Of a stretch of DNA of 10,624 nucleotides, positions 3,941 through 10,624 are shown piece by piece (position 1 is the stretch's first letter; each line of letters starts with the position of its first letter). Both the position numbers and the translations under genes were made by a program. The DNA is from DASWIG01 sp965371445 (lineage in GTDB: Bacteria; Acidobacteriota; Thermoanaerobaculia; Multivoradales; J023). Under the pieces are notes generated by a model, which was not told where the DNA came from, made no database searches, and saw only the letters and a program-made list of their open reading frames with translations. The stretch is taken from NCBI GenBank assembly GCA_965371445.1, contig CBDUYN010000264.1, positions 1-10,624 on the forward strand. The letters run 5' to 3'.

Positions 3941-6907
3941 ATGAACACCCAGAACCGGTCGAATGGAAGGAATCCGGACACCCGCGGAGGTCTGCGCCGC
4001 GGGGCGTGCCTCGTGCTGGGGCTGGCGATGACGGCAGGGCTCGTCCTGGCCGCGTCGGCGGCGGCCCAGGGACAGGCGGCGCTCGTTCCGGACCGTGGCG
4101 CCAATCGGCTTGAGCTGCCGAACGGCGCCGAGTTTCACCGCACCGCGAACCCGGTGCACGGCTTGAGCACGGTCGACGTACGCGGCGGCGCGCTCCAGGT
4201 CTACCTCTGGGAGGAGGAATTGCCCTCGGGGGCGCGTCAGTCCTACTACGCCGTCGGCCGCGACGGATCGGCTGTCGCCGGCCGCGTGCGGGCGACGAGC
4301 TACGTCGTGCGTCTGCGCCACGAGCAGTTCGATCCGCTCGTCGACGGCCCGCCGTCGGTGCCGCCGGGCCTTGCGGCCGGCGCCGCCAACCGTCTGCACC
4401 TGGTGCAGTTCGTCTCGGCACCGCTGCCCGAGTTTCGCGAAGACCTCACCGGGCTCGGCGGCAACGTGCTGCGCTTCCTCGCCGACCACACGTTCATCGT
4501 CGAGATGGGGCCGCAGGTGCGCGCCGAGGTGGCGCGTCTGCCCTACGTGCGCTGGATCGGCCCCTACCATCCGCTCTTCCGGCTCGAGAAGCCGCTCCGC
4601 GACGCGATCGAGGGCATGGGCCCGGCGCTTTTACCGCAGCGCTACTCCATCATGCTCGGGGAGCGCGGCCCCGGGCGCCAGCAGGATGTCGTCGCCTTGA
4701 TCGAGGGCGCCGGCGCTACGGTCGACCTGGTCGAGCCGGGTGGGCTCCGCGTCGAGGCGACGCTCACCCAGGACCAGCTGGCCGAGGTGTCGCGCGCCAA
4801 CGAGGTGCAGTTCGTCGACCGCTGGGGCGGTCCCGGTGAGCTCGACATGAACATCGTCCGCTCGGTCGGCGGCGCCGACTACGTCGAGAGCGTCGCCGGC
4901 TACACCGGCCAGGGCGTGCGCGGCGAGATCTTCGACACCGAAATTCGGACCACCCACCAGGAGTGGATCCTCACGCCGATCATCCACAGCGCCTCGTCGT
5001 CGTGCTCGAGCCTGCACGGCACGAGCTGCTACTCGAACAACTTCGCCCAGGGCGTCGACTCGGACGCCCGCGGCATGATCCCCGACGGCCAGGGGATCTT
5101 CTTCTGCTACTCCGAGTCGACGCAGTTCGGCGGCTCGAAGTCGCGCTACGACATGAACGCGGAGCTGATCGACCCGGCCGGCCCGTACCGGGCGGTCTTC
5201 CAGACCTCGAGCGTCGGCTCGGCCCGCACCTTCTTCTACACCACGATCTCGGCCGAGACCGACGACTACCTCTTCCAGCACCAGCTGCTCTCGACGCAGA
5301 GCCAGTCGAACGCCGGCAACCAGGACTCGCGGCCCCAGGCCTGGGCCAAGAACATCGTCGGCGTCGGCGGCATCCGTCACCTCAACACGGCGACGCGCTG
5401 CGACGACTACCACGGCTCCTCCGGCTCGACCGGTCCGGCCGAGGACGGCCGCGTCAAGCCGGACCTGTCGTACTTCTACGACTCGATCCGGTCGGCTTCG
5501 GGCGGCGGCGACGCGTCCTACACCAGCTTCGGCGGCACCAGCTCGGCGACGCCGCAGACCTCGGGCCACTTCGGCCTCCTCTTCCAGATGTGGCACAACG
5601 GCGTGTGGGCCGGCCATGGCGGCGGCGCCGACGTCTTCGACAGCCGTCCGAAGATGGCCACCGCCAAGGCGCTCATGGTCAACACCGCCTACCGCTACGA
5701 CTGGACCAACCCCGGCGGTTGCTCCTACGGCGACGCCAACCGCTGGCGCCAGGGTTGGGGCACGGCGAACGTCCAGAACCTCTACGACCGGGCCGGCGTC
5801 ACCAGCGTCATCGACGAGACCGACGTCATCGTGCCGCTCGAGACGAAGACCTACAGCGTCACGGTCAACGCGGGTGAGCCCGAGCTCAACGTGACCATGG
5901 TCTACATCGACCCGGCGGGCACGGTGGGCGCCTCGGTGAACCGCATCAACGACCTGTCGTTGCGCGTCACGTCGCCGTCGGCCACCGTCTACTGGGGCAA
6001 CAACGGCTTGACGGCGGACAACTACTCGACCTCCGGCGGCTCGTCGAACACGATCGATACGGTCGAGAACGTCTTCGTCCAGAACCCCGAGGCGGGCACC
6101 TGGACGATCGAGGTGATCGGCGACGAGATCGTCGAGGACGCGCACGTCGAGACCGGGGCGATCGACGCCGACTTCGCGCTCGTCGTCTCGGGCGGCCTGA
6201 TCGGCGGTTGCGAGGCGACCTGCGGCAACAACGTGATCGAGTGCTCCGAGACCTGTGACGGCACGGATCTCGGCGGCGCGAGCTGCGGCGACTTCGGTTG
6301 CTCGGGTGGCACGCTCGCCTGCAACGTCACCTGCGACGGTTACGACACCTCGGCCTGCACCGGCTGTGCGACCTGCGACAACGACGGCCTCTGCGAGGCG
6401 GGCGAGGACTGCAACGGCTGTCCCAACGACTGCGTCTCCGGGACGACGTCGGGCGCGGTCTGCGGCAACGGCGTCTGCGAGACGGCGAACGGCGAGAGCT
6501 GCGTGAGCTGCGCCGCGGACTGCAACGGCCAGCAGGGCGGCAAACCTTCGAACCGCTTCTGCTGCGGCGACGGCGGCGGCGACGGTCCGGTCGACTGCAC
6601 CGACTCGCGTTGCACGACGGGCGGCTTCAGCTGCACTTCGGTGCCGTCGGTGCCGGGGAGCTTCTGCTGCGGCCTCTTCGGCTGTGAGGGCGGCGAGAGC
6701 TGCTCGAACTGCGCGCTCGACTGCACGGCTGGCGCCGAGGTCTGCGGCAACGGCGTCGACGACGACTGCGACGGCGCGACCGACTGCGACGACTCGGACT
6801 GCTTCAGTGATCCGATCGCCTGTCCGGCGTGTCTGCTCAGGGGCGACGCGTGCAGCGACGACAGCGAGTGCTGCTCGTTCAAGTGCCGCGGTGGTAGCTG
6901 CAAGTAG
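3941..6907 (+). CDS. Exported subtilisin-family (S8) serine protease with long cysteine-rich C-terminal tail
   Basis: This is a secreted 988-residue endopeptidase. A signal peptide ends near residue 43-46 (AAAQGQA). Residues about 45-310 form a propeptide-like region with two similar pieces (LHLVQF...LTGLGGNVLRFLADHTFIVEM and a second RYSIMLG...VVALIEGAGATVDLV). The catalytic domain (about 320-620) has D332 in FDTEI, H359 in LHGTS, oxyanion N457 in QSNAGN and nucleophile S534 in GGTSSATP, so all key residues are present. D332 is followed by Glu rather than the usual Gly. A beta-sandwich region (about 620-752) resembles the C-terminal domain of KP-43-like subtilases. From C757 to the end there are 42 cysteines in 232 residues. 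They include three C-E-x(2-4)-E-x-C-x2-C-x2-D-C-like units (818-831, 846-861, 915-928), an Asp-rich CGNGVDDDCDG segment, and a terminal knottin-like motif. The gene is monocistronic, with a strong ribosome binding site and its own terminator. The physiological substrate is unknown. Confidence 0.93.
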   Translation: MNTQNRSNGRNPDTRGGLRRGACLVLGLAMTAGLVLAASAAAQGQAALVPDRGANRLELPNGAEFHRTANPVHGLSTVDVRGGALQVYLWEEELPSGARQSYYAVGRDGSAVAGRVRATSYVVRLRHEQFDPLVDGPPSVPPGLAAGAANRLHLVQFVSAPLPEFREDLTGLGGNVLRFLADHTFIVEMGPQVRAEVARLPYVRWIGPYHPLFRLEKPLRDAIEGMGPALLPQRYSIMLGERGPGRQQDVVALIEGAGATVDLVEPGGLRVEATLTQDQLAEVSRANEVQFVDRWGGPGELDMNIVRSVGGADYVESVAGYTGQGVRGEIFDTEIRTTHQEWILTPIIHSASSSCSSLHGTSCYSNNFAQGVDSDARGMIPDGQGIFFCYSESTQFGGSKSRYDMNAELIDPAGPYRAVFQTSSVGSARTFFYTTISAETDDYLFQHQLLSTQSQSNAGNQDSRPQAWAKNIVGVGGIRHLNTATRCDDYHGSSGSTGPAEDGRVKPDLSYFYDSIRSASGGGDASYTSFGGTSSATPQTSGHFGLLFQMWHNGVWAGHGGGADVFDSRPKMATAKALMVNTAYRYDWTNPGGCSYGDANRWRQGWGTANVQNLYDRAGVTSVIDETDVIVPLETKTYSVTVNAGEPELNVTMVYIDPAGTVGASVNRINDLSLRVTSPSATVYWGNNGLTADNYSTSGGSSNTIDTVENVFVQNPEAGTWTIEVIGDEIVEDAHVETGAIDADFALVVSGGLIGGCEATCGNNVIECSETCDGTDLGGASCGDFGCSGGTLACNVTCDGYDTSACTGCATCDNDGLCEAGEDCNGCPNDCVSGTTSGAVCGNGVCETANGESCVSCAADCNGQQGGKPSNRFCCGDGGGDGPVDCTDSRCTTGGFSCTSVPSVPGSFCCGLFGCEGGESCSNCALDCTAGAEVCGNGVDDDCDGATDCDDSDCFSDPIACPACLLRGDACSDDSECCSFKCRGGSCK

Positions 6908-6919
6908 CCGACGCGTCGG
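6908..6919. repeat. 12-base palindrome directly after the protease stop codon
   Basis: CCGACGCGTCGG is a perfect inverted repeat beginning at the base after the TAG. It lies 30 bases upstream of the terminator hairpin. Its function is not known; it may add 3'-end structure to the mRNA. Confidence 0.5.
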
Positions 6920-6949
6920 CTTGACGTGACGACGGTGACGTCGTCCTGG

Positions 6950-6983
6950 CGCCCCGTCCCGCGAGGGACGGGGCGTTCGTCTT
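6950..6983 (+). terminator. Intrinsic terminator of the protease gene
   Basis: An 11-base perfect stem (CGCCCCGTCCC at 6950-6960, GGGACGGGGCG at 6965-6975) closes a GCGA tetraloop of the GNRA type and is followed by TTCGTCTT. It lies 42 bases past the protease stop. The T-rich side is on the plus strand only, so it serves the protease rather than the convergent hydrolase gene. Confidence 0.88.
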
Positions 6984-7036
6984 CCGGCCAGGCGCGCCCC
7001 ACGCGCGTACATCCAGGACGACGGCTGCATCTAACC

Positions 7037-8872
7037 TCAATCGTCGGGAAAGGTCATGGCTCCGCCTGGCGTCCACCACTTCATGACCCGCACCTTGAGC
7101 CGGCCGGCCTCGACGGCCGGGTCGGCGCTCGCCAGCTCGCGGACCCGGTCCCCCTCAAGGTCGCCGCGGTAGAGGACGATGCCGCGCAGCGGCTCCTCCT
7201 CGCCCACCTCGAACGGCCCGGCGACGAGCGAGTAGCCCTCGCGGTGCATCTTCGACAGATGCGCCAGGTGGCGGCGCTGAAGCTCGGCGGAGGCCTCCTC
7301 GTCGAGCTGCGGGGGATCGTCGCCCCGTTCGAGGAAGACCATCCAGTACTTATCGAGCTCCTTGGGCGGGCTCCCTTCGTCCTCCGGGACCTCCCAGGCG
7401 ATCGGCGGCATCTTCACCTCGGTGGGTACGGCTTCGTAGTCGCCGGTCCACACGAAGCCCATCAGCGCCTCGCGGAAGCTCTCCGACGCCTCCAGCGCCT
7501 GGGTCAGAGCGCTGTGGGTGCCGCCGTCGACGACGACCAGCTTGCCGTTCTCGAAGTAGGGCACGAGGTCGAGCACGTTGCCGAGCGGCGTGGAAAGGTC
7601 CCAGTTGCCGTGGACGAGGACGGTCGGGATCTCCGTCGGGAAGTTCCGGCGAAACTCCTCGCCCAGGTCGCTTTCCCACACCGGACAGGTGGCCTGGTAG
7701 AAGCTGCCGATCCGTCCGACGGTGGCGACGGTCTCGTCGGCCGCGAGCTCGGCGGCCCGTACCTTGCTGATGCCGGAGCCGCAGTCGAGCATGAAAAAAC
7801 TGGCGGTGGGAAAGCCGCTCCCGCGCCGGAGCTTCGCCTTTGCCGCGTTGCGGAAGTCCCCGGCGACGAGCTCGAGGATCTCGCCGGGCCAGCGTGGCAG
7901 GCTGTCGCGGGAACGCGCGCTGCGGGTAGTACCCATGGCCATGCCGCGGACGTCTTCGGCGTCGAAGCGAACCGTTTGCAACTCGCCGTCCTCGCCGCGG
8001 ACTTCGACCTCGATCGGCTCGTCCTCGGCGCGGGCGACGACCTTGCGAAAAGCGTCCAGGAGGCCCTCCTCGGGAATCAGGGGCCGCAGGTCGGGCGAGG
8101 CCTCGGCGGCGGCCGCGATCCGTTCGAGGTCTTCGAGGACCTCCGACGGCATGTCGTAGGTGTGGTCGGGTCCCTCCAGGCCGCGCAGCACGGCACGGGC
8201 GACGATCTCGGGGTGAAAGCGCATCACGGCGAGGCTCCAATGGGAGCCGAAGCTGCCGCCCCAGAGGACGATCCGTTCGTAGCCCAGGGCCTCGCGGACG
8301 TCGTCGACGTCGGCCGCCGCTTCGACGACGGTAAAGCCCTTCAAGTCGAGGCCTTGCCCGTCCCAGAAGCTCTTGCACCGCGCCGCGGTCTCGCGAAGCT
8401 GGGCGGCGGCCTCGTCGTCGGCGAGGACGACGTCGGGCGCGACCTCTGCGGGGGGCTCGCAGGCCGTGTCGGGCTTCGAGGAGCCGATGCCCCGCTGGCC
8501 GACGACGATGAGGTCCGCTACCTCGATGAAGGGACGGATGCGCCGCTCGTAGTAGCCCGGTTCTTCGAGGGAGTCGCCGAAGCCGGGCCAGCCGGGTCCG
8601 CCGTGGAGGAGGAAGATCGGCAGGTTGTCGGTTTTCGCCGTGGCGCGGAAGCGATAGACCTCCAGGCCGAGGACGCCGCTCTCGGGGTGCGAGCGGCGGA
8701 CCGGTACGAAGAGGACGCCGCGCTCGGCTTCGGCGAAGCCGTCGTCGCCGAGGTCGATGCGTTCGGGGTAGAGGAAGAGGGTGCCCGGCTCGGGGGCGGA
8801 GGCTCCCAGGACGGCGGGAGAGAGCGTCAGGACGAGGGTCAGGGCGAGGAGTGGGAATCGTCGATGCAGCAC
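7037..8872 (-). CDS. Exported alpha/beta hydrolase (S33/TAP-like peptidase) fused to a C-terminal YciI-like domain
   Basis: This 611-residue protein has a signal peptide (hydrophobic 7-23, cleavage near LGA|SA). The alpha/beta-hydrolase part (about 50-480) has the oxyanion motif HGGPG (90-94), the nucleophile elbow GGSFGS with S207, the acid D425 in HGNWDLSTP, and H453 in GGTHSAL, giving a complete triad. The HGGPG and GGSxGS motifs are typical of prolyl-aminopeptidase/TAP-like hydrolases, so peptidase or esterase activity is likely. Residues about 507-600 form a separate YciI-related domain: KYWMVFLERG, RRHLAHLSKM, AGPF, LRGIVLYRGD, ASADPAVEAGRLKVRVMKWW. YciI domains are small ferredoxin-fold units of largely unknown function with a conserved His/Asp; H535/H538 and D584 are candidates. 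Translation begins at GTG (8870-8872) with AAAGGAGG (8879-8886) 6 bases upstream. The gene is convergent with the protease. Substrate unknown. Confidence 0.9.
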   Translation of the reverse strand: MLHRRFPLLALTLVLTLSPAVLGASAPEPGTLFLYPERIDLGDDGFAEAERGVLFVPVRRSHPESGVLGLEVYRFRATAKTDNLPIFLLHGGPGWPGFGDSLEEPGYYERRIRPFIEVADLIVVGQRGIGSSKPDTACEPPAEVAPDVVLADDEAAAQLRETAARCKSFWDGQGLDLKGFTVVEAAADVDDVREALGYERIVLWGGSFGSHWSLAVMRFHPEIVARAVLRGLEGPDHTYDMPSEVLEDLERIAAAAEASPDLRPLIPEEGLLDAFRKVVARAEDEPIEVEVRGEDGELQTVRFDAEDVRGMAMGTTRSARSRDSLPRWPGEILELVAGDFRNAAKAKLRRGSGFPTASFFMLDCGSGISKVRAAELAADETVATVGRIGSFYQATCPVWESDLGEEFRRNFPTEIPTVLVHGNWDLSTPLGNVLDLVPYFENGKLVVVDGGTHSALTQALEASESFREALMGFVWTGDYEAVPTEVKMPPIAWEVPEDEGSPPKELDKYWMVFLERGDDPPQLDEEASAELQRRHLAHLSKMHREGYSLVAGPFEVGEEEPLRGIVLYRGDLEGDRVRELASADPAVEAGRLKVRVMKWWTPGGAMTFPDD

Positions 8873-8878
8873 GGTCGA

Positions 8879-8886
8879 CCTCCTTT
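8879..8886 (-). promoter_or_regulatory. Ribosome binding site fixing a GTG start (hydrolase gene)
   Basis: AAAGGAGG on the minus strand, 6 bases before the GTG at 8872. It supports the GTG start and keeps the signal peptide intact. Confidence 0.88.
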
Positions 8887-8908
8887 CGGTCGGTGGCTTG
8901 GCCAGAAT

Positions 8909-8924
8909 AGGTAGGACTCTACCT
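8909..8924. promoter_or_regulatory. Small inverted repeat upstream of the hydrolase gene (possible operator)
   Basis: AGGTAG and CTACCT (8909-8914, 8919-8924) flank GACT in the 136-base gap between the TPR gene and the hydrolase gene. Its position, about 37 bases upstream of the GTG start, fits a regulator site or a leader hairpin. A 6-base arm is short enough to be chance. Confidence 0.3.
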
Positions 8925-9008
8925 CAGCGCTGCATCAGATCCGCTGAAATGCCGGGCGGCGATCCGCTTGGCCTTGTTTGGCTAAAGCCGCCTCCCGGAC
9001 GCCAACCC

Positions 9009-10624
9009 CTACGACGCCCCCTCGACCTCCCCGCGGACGCCCTCGACGAGCTGGTCGACGACCGCCTGCAAGCCGTCAACGCCCCCGTCCACACGGTCGA
9101 CGACGTCCTTCAACGCGGAGAATTCCGGCCGTCCCAGGACGTCGGCGAGACGGGGCAGCTCGTAGCGTTCTCCGGCGTCGGCGGCGTGGCGCATGTAGAT
9201 GCCGAGGTTGCCCAGCACCACTCGCAGATTCTGTTGATGGTTTATGAGGCGGTAGTAGACCATCGCCGCCAAGGAATGACGTGCCGACTCCTCCGTCTCT
9301 CCCAAACGATTGAGGTAGTTCGAAAGATTGGTGTGTGAGATGGACCGATCCTCCAAGCCAGGAAGACGGTTGCGAACGACCAACGCCTGACGTTCTGTCC
9401 TCATCGCCTGAACGCCGTCGCCTCGCTTTTTCCAGAATTCGGCCAAGCCCGACAACGCTCTCGCTTCATTCGGTGCGTCGTCGAATTCGCGGAAGGCAGC
9501 GAGGCAGCTCTCTAACGTCTGTTTAGCCTCGTCGAAACGCTTCAGACTCAGCAATGGAGCGTACCGGTTAAGCCGAATTCTGGCGATCTCATGCTCGCCT
9601 CGTCCCATCTTCCGCTGCACGTCCTCCATCTCCCTGAAAAGCTCCAAGCAATCGTTCCAACGTTTGAGCGCGCGAGCCACATCCTCAGCGATGTCTAATC
9701 CGGTGATGAGAAACCGCCCGAGCAATTCCGGGTCGGGAGCCTCGGCAACGGCCTTGCCGTCTTGATGACGGCGCCACCACGCACGGATCTCGTCGAGACG
9801 GCTCTTGATCTCCGGCGGGATGTCTGCGGCGTTGCCTTGATAGAAGTCAATGCGAAATGCTTCCAGTTCCTGACTGAGAATATTCACTCTGGGAGAGCCG
9901 GCCTTCTTGGAAGCCTCCGCGCTCTGCAGGAAGAGTGCTTTTGCCGCATCGAGCTGACCGGTCATGTGAAGAGCACCCGCCCAGTTATTCCAGATCCAAC
10001 CGACATCCGCCCAATGCTCGGACGCCTCCGCCTCCTTCGCCGCCGCTTCGTAGAACGCCAATGCCGCATCCGACTGACCGGCACTGTACAGCGCATCGGC
10101 CAAGTACGCCCGAACGCTCCAGCGTGCTCTCCCCGCCGGCACCTTCTCGACAACGTCCGCAAGCTCGGCAACCACGCCGCGCAAAAGTCGCGGATCTCTG
10201 GTGCCCGTCACCACCAAACTCGCGAACGACCCCAATTCCTCGAACGCCTTCGCCCGCACGAGATAGCTGATCCCTCGCCGCCCCATTTCAGACGCCTTGT
10301 CCTGCGCCCCCGGCTGACCGGACGTGTTGATCGTCTTGAACAGCCGCCCGTAGCGCACCCCGAACGCCTTCCACACCTCGGCGTCCGTCCGCCCGTCCTG
10401 GTCGCCCGGGTGGGCGTCTATCCAGGCGCCCACGCGTTCGCGGACGAGCTCATGGACGCCGTAAGCGGACGTCTTGGCCCGCGTCACCAGCCCGGCGTCC
10501 GTCAACTCGGCGAGGAGCGGGGCAATAGGCGCGTCCGACCCTTCCTCCCAGACGCCGCCGATCATGGACTCCGACTGCGGCTCCGACGCCAACCCCAGCG
10601 TCCACAGCAGACGCCGGGCGTCCG
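9009..10624 (-). CDS. TPR-repeat protein, probable C-terminal part of a STAND-type (CHAT-like) signalling protein; runs off the right edge
   Basis: The minus-strand frame is open from the window edge to TAG at 9009-9011 (537 codons), with no credible start, so the gene begins outside. The first visible residues, DARRLLWTLGLASEPQSES, then LLAELTDAGLV and VHELVRERV, look like the winged-helix end of a STAND/NB-ARC NTPase. The remainder (about residues 120-480) is helical with TPR-like units, for example YLADALYSAGQSDAALAFYEAA, NNWAGALHMTGQLDAAKALF, LNRYAPLLSLKRFDEAKQTL and SHTNLSNYLNRLGETEESA. The last 45 residues (ADVLGRPEFSALKDVVDRV onward) form a conserved-looking cap. I recall this arrangement from large proteins that carry a CHAT protease domain and NTPase at the N-terminus, where TPRs sense a ligand or partner; the N-terminal domains are not visible here. 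Base composition between about 9200 and 10100 is clearly less GC-rich than in the other genes, which may indicate transfer. Confidence 0.75.
   Translation of the reverse strand, partial: DARRLLWTLGLASEPQSESMIGGVWEEGSDAPIAPLLAELTDAGLVTRAKTSAYGVHELVRERVGAWIDAHPGDQDGRTDAEVWKAFGVRYGRLFKTINTSGQPGAQDKASEMGRRGISYLVRAKAFEELGSFASLVVTGTRDPRLLRGVVAELADVVEKVPAGRARWSVRAYLADALYSAGQSDAALAFYEAAAKEAEASEHWADVGWIWNNWAGALHMTGQLDAAKALFLQSAEASKKAGSPRVNILSQELEAFRIDFYQGNAADIPPEIKSRLDEIRAWWRRHQDGKAVAEAPDPELLGRFLITGLDIAEDVARALKRWNDCLELFREMEDVQRKMGRGEHEIARIRLNRYAPLLSLKRFDEAKQTLESCLAAFREFDDAPNEARALSGLAEFWKKRGDGVQAMRTERQALVVRNRLPGLEDRSISHTNLSNYLNRLGETEESARHSLAAMVYYRLINHQQNLRVVLGNLGIYMRHAADAGERYELPRLADVLGRPEFSALKDVVDRVDGGVDGLQAVVDQLVEGVRGEVEGAS

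Noticed and set aside
4631..7030. Very long minus-strand open frame (799 codons) opposite the protease
   Set aside because: It mirrors the protease codons and consists of low-complexity Val/Ala/Arg-rich sequence. The plus strand has the catalytic motifs, signal peptide, ribosome binding site and terminator.
6926..8914. Plus-strand open frame (662 codons) opposite the hydrolase gene
   Set aside because: It is an antisense shadow produced by high GC. The minus strand has a full catalytic triad, signal peptide and Shine-Dalgarno; this frame has no recognisable domain.

Overview
The window is GC-rich DNA from what looks like a Gram-negative bacterium. An LpxH-type UDP-2,3-diacylglucosamine hydrolase implies lipid A synthesis. 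The subtilase with a long cysteine-rich tail and the CHAT/STAND-type TPR protein are of kinds I associate with Acidobacteriota (Thermoanaerobaculia-like) genomes. The taxonomic guess is an inference from protein style, not from a marker gene.

Region 1 (1-3583, all minus strand) is a run of housekeeping genes. In transcription order it holds a secreted NTF2-like protein (3583-3116), a PlsC-type acyltransferase (3103-2348), an Mrp/ApbC Fe-S carrier ATPase (2220-1138), an LpxH-like hydrolase (1127-447), a remnant of an MBL-fold hydrolase tail (about 394-296), and the N-terminal part of aroA (315 to the window edge). The NTF2-like/plsC and mrp/lpxH gaps are only 12 and 10 bases, so each pair is probably co-transcribed. 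A strong hairpin separates plsC from mrp. The aroA start sits inside the MBL remnant, and its reading frame runs into a 15-base tandem repeat at the window edge that encodes repeated TGGRR.

Region 2 (3584-6983) starts with a 357-base divergent intergenic region. It is followed by a plus-strand gene for a 988-residue exported subtilisin-family (S8) protease. The protease has an intact Asp/His/Asn/Ser set, a C-terminal beta-sandwich-like region, and a tail of about 230 residues with 42 cysteines that ends in a knottin-like six-cysteine motif. A clear GNRA-loop terminator follows.

Region 3 (7037-10624, minus strand) holds two genes. The first, convergent with the protease, encodes an exported alpha/beta hydrolase (S33/TAP-like) fused to a C-terminal YciI-like domain. 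The second is the C-terminal 537 codons of a large TPR protein whose first visible residues resemble the winged-helix end of a STAND NTPase. It is visibly less GC-rich than its neighbours. Its N-terminal effector and NTPase domains, if present, lie beyond the right edge.

The most interesting points are the minisatellite in aroA, the MBL remnant, the knottin-like end of the protease, the hydrolase-YciI fusion, and the truncated STAND/TPR gene, which could belong to a CHAT-type signalling or defence protein. No complete new system is demonstrable from this window alone.
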